Shown here: in pieces, positions 19,668-27,280 of the stretch
How positions within the stretch are numbered: the stretch's first letter is position 1
How the letters are laid out: each line of letters starts with the position of its first letter
Source: Rivihabitans pingtungensis
GTDB taxonomy: Bacteria > Pseudomonadota > Gammaproteobacteria > Burkholderiales > Aquaspirillaceae
Length of the DNA stretch: 64,000 bases
Reading direction: 5' to 3'
NCBI RefSeq assembly: GCF_003201855.1
Contig: NZ_QJKI01000016.1
Coordinates: 1 to 64,000 of the forward strand
The notes under the pieces: model-generated
The model's input: the letters and a program-made list of their open reading frames with translations, nothing else
Told to the model about the DNA's origin: nothing
The model's database searches: none
Made by a program: the position numbers and the translations under genes

Positions 19668-20152
19668 GGCTTGCCTCCGGCTGCGGGGGGATACCAGGCA
19701 TCCAGTGCGGCGGCCAGTGCGGTTTCCAGCATGGCAACCATCTCGGTAAACCCCTGGGCGCCGCCGTAGTAAGGATCAGGCACATCACCGCCCCCTGCCC
19801 AGTCACGCATCAGGCGCAATTTGTCCTGCCACTGGACAGGACAGCAGCGGCGCAGTTCGGCCAGGTTTTGTGCGTCAGCGGCCAGAATCCAGTCAAAGCG
19901 GGCAAAATCATCCGCCAATACCTGACGTGCACGCATGCCGTCCAAGGTATAGCCCGCAGCCTGTGCCGCCTGGCGTGCGCGTGCGTCGGGGGCTTCGCCC
20001 GTGTGATAAGCATGGGTGCCGGCAGAGTCAACCTGCACATCGTGTTCCAGCCCGCGGGCGCGCAGTTGCGCGCGCAAAATCGCTTCGGCGGTCGGTGAGC
20101 GGCAAATATTGCCCATGCACACCAGCAGAATGCCTTGATTCGCTGTGCTCAT
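19664..20152 (-). CDS. Low-molecular-weight protein-tyrosine phosphatase
   Basis: The 162-aa protein has the active-site loop LLVCMGNICRSPTAEAI, with the C-x5-R P-loop (Cys12, Arg18) and a second Cys, and the C-terminal DPYYGG motif holding the general acid Asp. Such enzymes dephosphorylate tyrosine on protein kinases or exopolysaccharide regulators. The ATG at 20152 has a strong GGAGG ribosome site. Its 3' end overlaps the GGDEF-EAL gene. No BY-kinase or capsule gene is nearby. Confidence 0.92.
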   Translation of the reverse strand: MSTANQGILLVCMGNICRSPTAEAILRAQLRARGLEHDVQVDSAGTHAYHTGEAPDARARQAAQAAGYTLDGMRARQVLADDFARFDWILAADAQNLAELRRCCPVQWQDKLRLMRDWAGGGDVPDPYYGGAQGFTEMVAMLETALAAALDAWYPPAAGGKP

Positions 20153-20264
20153 GTGTCCTCCTTTACAACGCATTGGCCGACCGCCTCAGCACAAATGCGT
20201 ATTCATTGTAATATCATTGCCAGAATATAGCATAGTCATAATCCGCGCCCTGGCTTGACTGTCT

Positions 20265-21230
20265 TTATCTGCCTACCTGCCAGTAGGTGTCATCCGCCAG
20301 ACAAGCAGCCACACTATGGCTGTCTGGCTGACGCCTGACGCTTTCCAGCAGCGGGCGCGCGGCCGGAAACGCCTGCGCCACCAGCGCCAGCCATTGCTTG
20401 AGCCGGGCCTGTGGGTAGGCGCCATCGGCGTATGCTTGCAACAGGCCCCAGAACTGTGTCACCACCAAGCGCATGCCCGGCCAGTCCAGCACTACCTCGG
20501 GGCGGCCGCTTGCCCAGCTGGCAATCTGTCCGGCCAGATCGGGGCGGGCCACCAGACCACGGCCCAGCATCAGGTCCTGGCTGCCACTGATCTCCAGGCA
20601 GCGCTGGGCATCCTGAAGTGTCCAGATTTCACCATTGGCCACTACATTCACCGTCACGGCCTCACGGATACGGGCAATCCAGTCCCAATGAGCGGGCGGG
20701 CGATAGCCTTCGGTTTTGGTGCGGGCGTGCACCACAATCTCGGCGGCACCCGCTGTGGCCAGGGCCTGGGCACAATCCAGTGCAAGGGCGGTGTCATCGT
20801 AGCCCAGCCGCATCTTGGCCGTCACCGGCACCTGGGCTGGCGTGGCAGCGCGCACTGCCCGCACAATGGCATGCAAGAGCTCTGGCTCGCGCAACAAGAC
20901 GGCGCCGCCACGATGACGGTTGACGGTGGGCGCCGGGCAGCCAAAATTCAGATCTACCGCCGGGGCGCCCAGCTCTGCCGCCCGGGCCGCGTTGTCGGCC
21001 AGGCAAGCAGAGTCTGAGCCCAGCAATTGCACGCTGACCGGCACGCCGGACGGCGTGTATCCACCGTGATGCAGCTCCGGGCACAGGCGGTAAAAAGTAC
21101 GGGCAGGCAACAAGGCGTGGGTGACGCGGACAAACTCGGTGACACAGGCATCCACGCCGCCCATGCTGGTCAGCAGGGCGCGCATGGGGGCATCAACCAG
21201 TCCCTGCATTGGAGCAAGCAAGATTCTCAT
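20265..21230 (-). CDS. dusC: tRNA-dihydrouridine synthase (DusC type)
   Basis: The protein of about 321 aa is an FMN-dependent enzyme that reduces uridine in tRNA. Motifs are LLAPMQGLVDAPMRALL (Dus start), VDLNFGCPAPTVNRHRGGA with the catalytic Cys, VTAKMRLGYDD and the FMN-binding VVANGEI...LMLGRGLVARPDL. The overall pattern suits DusC (U16) more than DusA or DusB. The ATG at 21230 matches the family N-terminus. It is divergent from the HDAC-like gene. Confidence 0.88.
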   Translation of the reverse strand: MRILLAPMQGLVDAPMRALLTSMGGVDACVTEFVRVTHALLPARTFYRLCPELHHGGYTPSGVPVSVQLLGSDSACLADNAARAAELGAPAVDLNFGCPAPTVNRHRGGAVLLREPELLHAIVRAVRAATPAQVPVTAKMRLGYDDTALALDCAQALATAGAAEIVVHARTKTEGYRPPAHWDWIARIREAVTVNVVANGEIWTLQDAQRCLEISGSQDLMLGRGLVARPDLAGQIASWASGRPEVVLDWPGMRLVVTQFWGLLQAYADGAYPQARLKQWLALVAQAFPAARPLLESVRRQPDSHSVAACLADDTYWQVGR

Positions 21231-21325
21231 GACACACATGCTGGCGCCGCCGTCGCAAGACGGACATGCGCACAAGAAAAGAAGCGGATTGTACTCGCCA
21301 GCCAGACAAAATACCGACCACCATC

Positions 21326-22225
21326 ATGCAGATTTTTCATATTGACCAGTTTGTGCTGCCCTTGCCTGCCGGGCACCGTTTTCCGATGGAAAAGTACGCC
21401 ATGTTGCGCCATGCCGTGGCGGCATTTGCGGGCGAGCTATTGTGCGTGCCAGATGCCGCGCATGCCGATGAACTGGTGCTGGCCCATGATCCCGACTATA
21501 TTACTCAAGTATTCAGCGGCGAGTTGCCGGCAGCAGCCCAGCGCGAAATCGGTTTTCCCTGGTCACCTGGGCTGGTGGAGCGCAGCCGACGTTCGGTGGG
21601 CGCCACCATTGCAGCATGTCGCAGCGCGCTGTGGTCGGGCTGCGGCGTTAACCTGGCGGGCGGCACCCATCATGCAGCTTACGCGCGCGGCAGTGGGTTT
21701 TGCGTATTCAACGACATCGTGACTGCGGTGCGGGTCATGCAGCGTGAAGGCCGCATCCGTCGTGCTCTGGTGGTGGATCTGGACGTGCACCAGGGCAATG
21801 GCACGGCGGCACTGTGTGAGGGGGATGCCAGTATTTACACATTCTCCATGCATGGGGCTGGAAATTTTCCGTTTCGCAAACATCCGAGCGACTGGGATAT
21901 CGAATTTCCCGATGGAACCGGCGACGAGCCTTATCTGGCCGCTTTGGCCTGTGCCCTGCCAGCATTATTTACCCGTGCCCGCCCGGATTTGCTGGTGTAT
22001 CTGGCCGGGGCGGATCCATTAGCCAGCGATCGTCTGGGCAAGTTGAATCTTAGCCAGGCTGGTCTGGCTGCCCGTGACGCCATGGTGCTGGATGCGTGTG
22101 ACGCGCAGGGCATGCCGGTGGCGTTATGCATGGGGGGCGGGTATGCCCAGCCAATTTCCGACACGGTGGCTGTACAAACAGAAACAGTGCGGGAAACTGT
22201 CCGCCGCTATGCTGGCGCAAGGTAA
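21326..22225 (+). CDS. Histone-deacetylase-superfamily hydrolase
   Basis: The 299-aa protein has the zinc amidohydrolase motifs: NLAGGTHHAAYARGSGFCVF with the paired His, ALVVDLDVHQGNGTA with the metal-binding Asp-x-His, and LLVYLAGADPLASDRLG. Bacterial members deacetylate acetoin-utilisation proteins, polyamines or small metabolites; the substrate here is unknown. The ATG at 21326 (MQIFHIDQFVLPLP) is chosen over 21266 because the fold begins there. Confidence 0.88.
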   Translation: MQIFHIDQFVLPLPAGHRFPMEKYAMLRHAVAAFAGELLCVPDAAHADELVLAHDPDYITQVFSGELPAAAQREIGFPWSPGLVERSRRSVGATIAACRSALWSGCGVNLAGGTHHAAYARGSGFCVFNDIVTAVRVMQREGRIRRALVVDLDVHQGNGTAALCEGDASIYTFSMHGAGNFPFRKHPSDWDIEFPDGTGDEPYLAALACALPALFTRARPDLLVYLAGADPLASDRLGKLNLSQAGLAARDAMVLDACDAQGMPVALCMGGGYAQPISDTVAVQTETVRETVRRYAGAR

Positions 22226-22319
22226 TTGGAATTTTTTTAAAAAAAAGCTGGAAATTTTCCGCTAAACCCCATATACCGTACTCAGTAGCTGCACTAAGTA
22301 TTTCTACGTACAGGATGTG

Positions 22320-22889
22320 ATGATGACTGCACTCGAACAGACCCCACTGGCAACGGCCACCCTGGCGGGTGGGTGTTTCTGGTGTCTGGAAGCGGTATTT
22401 ACCCGCTTGCGTGGGGTGCATGACGTTCGCTCGGGGTATACCGGTGGGTACACACCCAATCCGACTTATGCCGAGGTGTGCGAGGGCCATAGCGGACATG
22501 CTGAAGCCGTGCGCATTACGTTTGACGAAAATCTCATTGCATTCAGTACATTGCTGGAAGTGTTCTTTGCCGTGCATGATCCGACCACGTTAAATCGGCA
22601 AGGGCACGACATTGGCACGCAGTATCGCTCGGCGATTTTCTGCCATGACGCGCGGCAGCGCGCCCAAGCAGAAAGCCTCATGGCCGAGCTGGCACACGCC
22701 GGCCACTGGCCAGACCCGATCGTCACGCAAGTGGTGGATGCGGGGGTGTTTTATCCGGCAGAGATGGCGCACTACCGCTACTTTGACCAGCATCCGGGGC
22801 AGCCGTATTGCCGCGCGGTGGTTGGGCCAAAAGTTGCGAAATTACAACAGTATTTTATTCACCTGGTAAAGGAAACATCCGGCACATGA
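22320..22889 (+). CDS. msrA: Peptide-methionine (S)-S-oxide reductase MsrA
   Basis: The 189-aa protein repairs oxidised methionine. The catalytic motif GGCFWCLEA carries the nucleophilic Cys, and SGYTGGYTPNPTYAEVCEG and HDPTTLNRQGHDIGTQYRS are diagnostic. GTG 22317, ATG 22320 and ATG 22323 are consecutive; a GGA ribosome site at 22313 fits the second or third. The C-terminus lacks the resolving Cys tail of some MsrA forms. Confidence 0.95.
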   Translation: MMTALEQTPLATATLAGGCFWCLEAVFTRLRGVHDVRSGYTGGYTPNPTYAEVCEGHSGHAEAVRITFDENLIAFSTLLEVFFAVHDPTTLNRQGHDIGTQYRSAIFCHDARQRAQAESLMAELAHAGHWPDPIVTQVVDAGVFYPAEMAHYRYFDQHPGQPYCRAVVGPKVAKLQQYFIHLVKETSGT

Positions 22890-22957
22890 TTGTGGCCCTT
22901 ACTGGCCTGCGGTTCCGATACCGTGCGCAGGCTTGGTAACAGGCAATACACGCAGGC

Positions 22958-22986
22958 TTGCCTTGTGTGATGATATTGGGTAAGAT
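22958..22986 (+). promoter_or_regulatory. Sigma-70 promoter of ffs
   Basis: TTGCCT (22958-22963) and TAAGAT (22981-22986) are 17 bp apart and would start transcription about 12 bp downstream, at the first base of the 4.5S RNA near 22999. Confidence 0.6.
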
Positions 22987-22998
22987 GTGAAGTTCTAT

Positions 22999-23099
22999 GG
23001 CGGGTCTCCCCGCATTGCAAGGTGGTGAACCTGGTCAGGTCCGGAAGGAAGCAGCCACAGCCGCTTATTGCAAGTGCCGGGGGTCAGGCTCGCCACCCC
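22999..23099 (+). ncRNA. ffs: 4.5S RNA, signal recognition particle RNA
   Basis: The conserved SRP apical domain is present: TCAGGTCCGGAAGGAAGCAG at about 23034-23053, followed by the matching strand with GTGCCGGGGGTCAGGC. The ends pair (GGCGGGTC with GGCTCGCC). The RNA binds Ffh to target membrane proteins to the translocon. A pyrimidine-rich stretch follows, but no classic terminator hairpin was found. Confidence 0.95.
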
Positions 23100-23220
23100 T
23101 TCCCCTCTGATTTACCCTCCCCTCTCATCATCACTGCGATGGCCCAGATTGGCGCGTTGTGGTTTTTACCCAACTTTATTTCGCCATTCCGTTGTCGTCC
23201 GCACAAGGCACGGTAAAATA

Positions 23221-23238
23221 CTACGTGGAAGTACGTAG
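23221..23238. promoter_or_regulatory. CTACGT-N6-ACGTAG inverted repeat upstream of HTH gene
   Basis: A dyad of six-base arms (CTACGT, ACGTAG) lies about 115 bp upstream of the HTH gene, in the 250-bp stretch after ffs. Similar ACGTA-containing sites occur before msrA (near 22305) and before the decarboxylase gene (58513-58534). It may be an operator, possibly for the HTH protein itself. Confidence 0.35.
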
Positions 23239-23351
23239 AACTTTTGCCTCAATGCATGGTCAATCACACACTATGTGTTTGGAATTTTTCCAGATTTGAC
23301 TTATAACCTTAGTGCGGGGCGTACGCTGCCATTACGACGAGAGGAAACGTT

Positions 23352-23669
23352 ATGAAACTGTTTGAAAAAATCCCTAACCCACGGGAAATCCGCCGCAAGC
23401 TCGGCCTGAACCAACAAGAATTCTGGAGCAAGATTGGCGTCACCCAATCCGGCGGCTCCCGCTATGAATCCGGTCGCAACATGCCCAAACCGGTGCGTGA
23501 ATTGCTGCGTCTGGTGCATATCGAGCAAGTGGATCTGTCCAAGGTGAAGCGCGAAGATTTTGAAATCATCGAGTACCTCAAGGACACCCACCCGGATTTG
23601 TACAAGAGCCTGCGCAAAGCTGTCAAAGCCCAGGCTGAAATGCAAACCGACCCGGTTGCCCAGGCCTGA
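23352..23669 (+). CDS. Small helix-turn-helix (XRE-like) regulator
   Basis: The 105-aa basic protein has an HTH in residues about 12-50 (REIRRKLGLNQQEFWSKIGV, then SGGSRYESGRNMPKPVRELL). A helical C-terminus (DLYKSLRKAVKAQAEMQTD) may form dimers. A GAGG ribosome site precedes the ATG. Such single-domain proteins are common in betaproteobacteria and their targets are mostly unknown. Confidence 0.8.
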   Translation: MKLFEKIPNPREIRRKLGLNQQEFWSKIGVTQSGGSRYESGRNMPKPVRELLRLVHIEQVDLSKVKREDFEIIEYLKDTHPDLYKSLRKAVKAQAEMQTDPVAQA

Positions 23670-23790
23670 GCCTGAAAAATCCTCACTGCAAGCGGCACGC
23701 TTGCGCGCCACGCAGGGGCAAGCGGCATGATTCTCATGCCGAGCTGCGTCGCCGTGAACCACCGCTTGTTGCGACTGTCTTCACGGCGCT

Positions 23791-23828
23791 GGATGGTTTG
23801 TCATGGTTGGCCCCATGACAAACCATCC
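23791..23828. repeat. 16-bp perfect inverted repeat, 6-nt loop
   Basis: GGATGGTTTGTCATGG (23791-23806) pairs with CCATGACAAACCATCC (23813-23828) around TTGGCC. No T-tract follows, so it does not look like an ordinary terminator. It is the first of four hairpins in the 303-bp gap after the HTH gene. Confidence 0.8.
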
Positions 23829-23848
23829 CGTTGCCCGACAGCTGCACC

Positions 23849-23891
23849 CATCACGCCATCCCCCGCCTGGCAGCGAACGGATGGCGTGATG
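23849..23891. repeat. 13-bp inverted repeat, 17-nt loop
   Basis: CATCACGCCATCC (23849-23861) pairs with GGATGGCGTGATG (23879-23891). It is followed at once by a short hairpin TTTTGGC/GCCAAAA (about 23894-23911). Confidence 0.75.
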
Positions 23892-23903
23892 CTTTTGGCG
23901 CCA

Positions 23904-23963
23904 GCCAAAAAAACACCCCCGTTGCGCATCGGCCAGCAGCCTGATGCGCAACGGGGGGGTTTA
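23904..23963. terminator. Bidirectional terminator between HTH gene and uspA-type gene
   Basis: CCCCCGTTGCGCATC (23916-23930) pairs with GATGCGCAACGGGGG (23943-23957). An A7 run lies on the left and GGTTT on the right, so the minus-strand transcript (uspA) gets a strong U-tract. The two flanking genes converge here. Confidence 0.85.
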
Positions 23964-23972
23964 TCTTCGCCC

Positions 23973-24452
23973 TTACATCACCGCCGGCGGCGCGTCTGCA
24001 TCCGGCGTCTCATCCGAGCGCACCAGCAACACCGGCACATTGGCGCGGCGCATGATACCTTCGGCCACACTGCCCATCAGCAGGTGCATCAAGCCCGAAA
24101 AGCCATGGGTGCCCATCACGATCAGTTCGGCCTGTTCTTTTTCTGCTTCACCGACCAATACCTCGGCCATTTTGTCGCCCCAACTTTCCAGCAGCACGGC
24201 GCTGCATGGCAAGCCAGCGGCCTCAACGGCTTCGCGCGCCTGATTCAGCACCGCCTCGCCGGTAGCCTTGATATTCTTCTGCAACTCGGAAGCATCCAGA
24301 AACTCCGTGCCACCCCAGCCAAACTGGGCCAGATCAACCACATGGGCCAGCAGCAGCGTTGCCCCGGTGTGCTGGGCCAGCTTGATGGCCTCATCCAGCG
24401 CGCGGCGCGAAGTACTGCTATCGTCCACCGGGACAAAAATCCGTTGATACAT
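23973..24452 (-). CDS. Universal stress protein (UspA family)
   Basis: The 159-aa protein has a single Usp domain with N-terminal strand YQRIFVPVDDSSTSRRALDE and the ATP-binding loop VMGTHGFSGLMHLLMGSVAEGIMRR (G-x2-G-x9-G-S pattern). Such proteins bind ATP and respond to stress. The ATG at 24452 has an AAGGAG ribosome site; an in-frame start at 24563 is too early. Confidence 0.92.
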   Translation of the reverse strand: MYQRIFVPVDDSSTSRRALDEAIKLAQHTGATLLLAHVVDLAQFGWGGTEFLDASELQKNIKATGEAVLNQAREAVEAAGLPCSAVLLESWGDKMAEVLVGEAEKEQAELIVMGTHGFSGLMHLLMGSVAEGIMRRANVPVLLVRSDETPDADAPPAVM

Positions 24453-24657
24453 GACATGCTCCTTGAAATTGGCAAATGCCGCGCGCCAGACCAAGCGATA
24501 TTCCCGCCCGTCTGCGCCGGCCTGCGCCGCCAGCGGGCGCCAGAATCGGACCCAAAGCCGCACAGTTGAGTTCAGTCTAGCAAAGCCGGCCTGCGTGCTG
24601 TTGATTTAGCACAAGCCCACGCATACACTCGATGCTGTTTTGATTCTGTATATAGAA

Positions 24658-25131
24658 ATGGAGCGCGCCTTGGCCCGCGTCAAACTGACCCTGCCGGACG
24701 CCTGGCAATTCGACACCACCGTCACCGTGCGTATCGGCGACATCAACTACGGCGGCCATCTTGGCAACGACGCCGTGTTGTCGCTGGTGCACGAAGCCCG
24801 TCTGCAATATTTCAAATCGCTGGGTTACAGCGAAATCGACATCGAAGGCATCGGCATTGTGCTGGCCGACGCCGTGGTGGTGTACCGCGCCGAGGCCTTT
24901 CATGGCGACGCCCTGCGCGTGCGCGTGGGCCTGGGCGACTTCAACGCCTACGGCTTTGACATGTTTTACCACCTGGAAAACCCCGCTGCCGACAAAGAAA
25001 TCGCCCGCGTCAAAACCGGCATCGTGTTTTTTGATTATCAAACCCGCAAGATCGCCCCGATTCCGGCGGCGTTCATCCAACGCGCCGGGCTCGCCGAGCT
25101 TGTCGCCGCAGCTGCAAAGGAGTCCGCATGA
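24658..25131 (+). CDS. Hotdog-fold acyl-CoA thioesterase
   Basis: The protein of about 157 aa resembles 4HBT-type thioesterases: RIGDINYGGHLGNDAVLSLV carries the Asp (or Glu) and Gly-His surroundings, and EARLQYFKSLGY the helix after it. Substrate unknown. Start is ATG 24658 (TTG 24640 is possible). Its stop overlaps the next ATG by 4 bp, making a three-gene coupled unit with the TerB-like and MoxR genes. Confidence 0.8.
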   Translation: MERALARVKLTLPDAWQFDTTVTVRIGDINYGGHLGNDAVLSLVHEARLQYFKSLGYSEIDIEGIGIVLADAVVVYRAEAFHGDALRVRVGLGDFNAYGFDMFYHLENPAADKEIARVKTGIVFFDYQTRKIAPIPAAFIQRAGLAELVAAAAKESA

Positions 25132-25544
25132 AACGTTACGCCCCCAATAGCCCGCAGGCGATTGCCCGCATCCTGTGCATGTTCATGATGGGCGACGGTG
25201 TGATGGACCCGCGCGAGCTCGACAGCTTTGACCGCCTGGATCTGCTCTCCCTGCTGGGTCTGGAGCGCAAGGCCTTTCTGGCCCTGTTCCACGACTACTG
25301 CAACGACATCAGCGACGAAGCCGAGCCGGACGGCAGCATCCACCTGGTGGACCGCGCCCGCGCCGACCTGGTGCTGGATGAAGTCACCGACCACCAAAAG
25401 CGCCTGCTCACCTGCGCGATTGCGCTGGACCTGTGCAAGGCCGACGACACCATCAGCGAGCCGGAAATGGCCCTGCTGCAATACATGATGGCCAAATGGC
25501 ACATCACGCTGGACACCCTGGAAGAACAGTTCATCCGCCAATGA
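25128..25544 (+). CDS. TerB-like helical protein
   Basis: The 138-aa acidic, all-helical protein has features of TerB-like (tellurite-resistance B) folds, for example LCMFMMGDGVMDPRELDSFD and LCKADDTISEPEMALLQYMM, where acidic pairs recall the metal-binding sites. No enzyme motif is visible. Overlaps of 4 bp with both neighbours show coupled translation with the thioesterase and the MoxR ATPase. The fold call is by motif resemblance only. Confidence 0.55.
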   Translation: MKRYAPNSPQAIARILCMFMMGDGVMDPRELDSFDRLDLLSLLGLERKAFLALFHDYCNDISDEAEPDGSIHLVDRARADLVLDEVTDHQKRLLTCAIALDLCKADDTISEPEMALLQYMMAKWHITLDTLEEQFIRQ

Positions 25545-26398
25545 GCCACACCCTGTTTGAAGGCAGCGACCACTACGTCGCCACCGCCGACCTGATGATG
25601 GCGGTGAACGCCGCCATCACCCTGCAACGCCCGCTACTGGTCAAGGGCGAGCCTGGCACCGGCAAAACCATGCTGGCCGAGGAAATCGCCCGTGCGCTTG
25701 GCCGTGAGCTGATTGTCTGGCCGATCAAGTCCACCACCAAGGCGCAGCAAGGCCTGTATGAGTACGACGCCGTCTCGCGGCTGCGCGACGCCCAACTGGG
25801 CGAGGCGCGCAGCCAGGAGGTAGGCCACTACATCATCAAGGGCAAGCTGTGGGAGGCGTTTGACGCCGAACAGGCGCCGGTGCTGCTGATCGACGAAATC
25901 GACAAGGCGGACATTGAGTTTCCCAACGACCTGTTGCGCGAACTCGACCAGATGGAATTTTACGTCTACGAAACCCGCCAGCAGGTGCGCGCCCGTCAGC
26001 GGCCGATCATCCTGATCACCAGCAACAACGAAAAAGAACTGCCCGACGCGTTTTTGCGCCGCTGTTTCTTTCATTACATCCGCTTTCCCGACGCCGACAC
26101 CCTGCGCCAGATCGTGCAGGTGCACTACCCCGACCTGCGCGAGCAGCTGATTGGCGAGGCGCTGGAGGTGTTTCTGGCCGTGCGCGAGCTGCCCGGCCTG
26201 AAGAAAAAACCTTCCACCTCCGAGCTGCTGGACTGGCTGCGCCTGCTGGCCGACGAACGGCTGACGCCAGGCGAAGCGCCGCTGGCCGCCAGTCTGAGGG
26301 GCGCCAGCGCGCCGCCGCATGCCGGCGCGCTGCTGAAAAACGAGCAAGACCAGCATTTGCTGGAGCGCTTGATTGGCCTGGTGAAAAACCGCCGCTGA
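25541..26398 (+). CDS. MoxR-family AAA+ ATPase
   Basis: The 285-aa AAA+ protein has Walker A GEPGTGKTML (about residues 36-45), Walker B VLLIDEIDKAD, sensor 1 LITSNNEKELPDAF and the arginine finger region LRRCFFHYIRFPD. MoxR ATPases act as chaperones with a von Willebrand factor A (VWA, CoxE-like) partner, usually encoded next to them; none follows here. Start ATG 25541 overlaps the TerB-like stop codon. Confidence 0.9.
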   Translation: MSHTLFEGSDHYVATADLMMAVNAAITLQRPLLVKGEPGTGKTMLAEEIARALGRELIVWPIKSTTKAQQGLYEYDAVSRLRDAQLGEARSQEVGHYIIKGKLWEAFDAEQAPVLLIDEIDKADIEFPNDLLRELDQMEFYVYETRQQVRARQRPIILITSNNEKELPDAFLRRCFFHYIRFPDADTLRQIVQVHYPDLREQLIGEALEVFLAVRELPGLKKKPSTSELLDWLRLLADERLTPGEAPLAASLRGASAPPHAGALLKNEQDQHLLERLIGLVKNRR

Positions 26399-26416
26399 TC
26401 GGTTGGCTCAATTTCG

Positions 26417-26464
26417 CCAGCAAAATGGCCCACCAGACAGCCGTCGGTGGGCCATTTTGCTGGC
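26417..26464. terminator. 18-bp inverted repeat after the MoxR gene
   Basis: CCAGCAAAATGGCCCACC (26417-26434) pairs perfectly with GGTGGGCCATTTTGCTGG (26446-26463) around an 11-nt loop. There is no trailing T-tract, but it lies between the end of the MoxR operon and the next promoter, so a terminator or mRNA-stabilising role is likely. Confidence 0.6.
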
Positions 26465-26521
26465 CGGCGACCCCACGAGAGCCTGCTACACTATTGCCTG
26501 CCGAATATCAGGAGAGCCGCC

Positions 26522-27205
26522 ATGATCATCCGTTCCGCCTTGCTTGCCGTCTGCTGTTTGCCGCTGCTGGCGCACGCCGCCGCGCCGGCAGATGGCGTGT
26601 ATGTCACCGAACGCGGCTGGGGCGTACTCAGCGTCAAGGCCGGCGCGTTCAAACTGGATACGATGGGCAGCAATGCACATACCTGCCAGGTGGAAGGCAA
26701 GCTGAACGCCCAGGGCGTGTCACGGCCAGATACGGCCGGCAGTGACGAGCGCTGCGAGCTGCGCCTGAGCCGTGAGGGCGCAGGGGTGAACGTGGCCAGC
26801 ACGCCTGGCTGCCGCTATTTTTGCGGCATGCGCGCCGGACTGGATGGGCTGTACCTGAAGCCGGCCGCTGGCTGCGAGCCGGCACAGCTGCGCCGCCAGC
26901 GCGCGCTGTTCAAGCAGCAATACGACCGCAAGGACTACACCGGCGCAGTGGCCACCCTGGCCCCGCTGCTCAGCCAATGCCAGCGCACGCTGGACTGGCT
27001 GGGTGAGCCCTGGCTGCGCAATGATCTGGCGCTGGCGCAGCTGCGCGCAGGCGACGCCGCCGCCTGCCGCGCCACCCTGGCGCCGCTGGCCGCCGACGCC
27101 GCGCGCAGCGATGAGGCCATCCGCAACGACTACCCGCCCAGCGACGCCGACGCCTACTTAAGCGTGCTGAAAGCCACGCGCACCAACCTCAAGCTGTGCC
27201 GTTGA
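26522..27205 (+). CDS. Secreted protein of unknown function
   Basis: The protein of about 227 aa begins with a signal peptide (MIIRSALLAVCCLPLLAHA, cleavage after AHA). The mature part has a small beta-rich N-terminal region with Cys residues (HTCQVEGKLN, DERCELRLS, GCRYFCGMRAGLDGLYL) and a helical, TPR-like C-terminal half (YDRKDYTGAVATLAPLLSQC). Cys pairs suggest disulfides in the periplasm. The ATG at 26522 has a GGAGAG ribosome site. Not assigned to a known family. Confidence 0.75.
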   Translation: MIIRSALLAVCCLPLLAHAAAPADGVYVTERGWGVLSVKAGAFKLDTMGSNAHTCQVEGKLNAQGVSRPDTAGSDERCELRLSREGAGVNVASTPGCRYFCGMRAGLDGLYLKPAAGCEPAQLRRQRALFKQQYDRKDYTGAVATLAPLLSQCQRTLDWLGEPWLRNDLALAQLRAGDAAACRATLAPLAADAARSDEAIRNDYPPSDADAYLSVLKATRTNLKLCR

Positions 27206-27231
27206 GTCCTGCGCCGTCTGCTAGAGCCGTG

Positions 27232-27272
27232 CACAAAACCCCGCACAACGCGTGGCTGCGCGGGATTTTGTG
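27232..27272 (-). terminator. Terminator-like hairpin after the permease gene
   Basis: CACAAAACCCCGC (27232-27244) pairs with GCGGGATTTTGTG (27260-27272) with one mismatch. It lies between the ends of the secreted-protein gene and the convergent permease gene and may serve both strands. Confidence 0.6.
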
Positions 27273-27280
27273 AGCAACGC

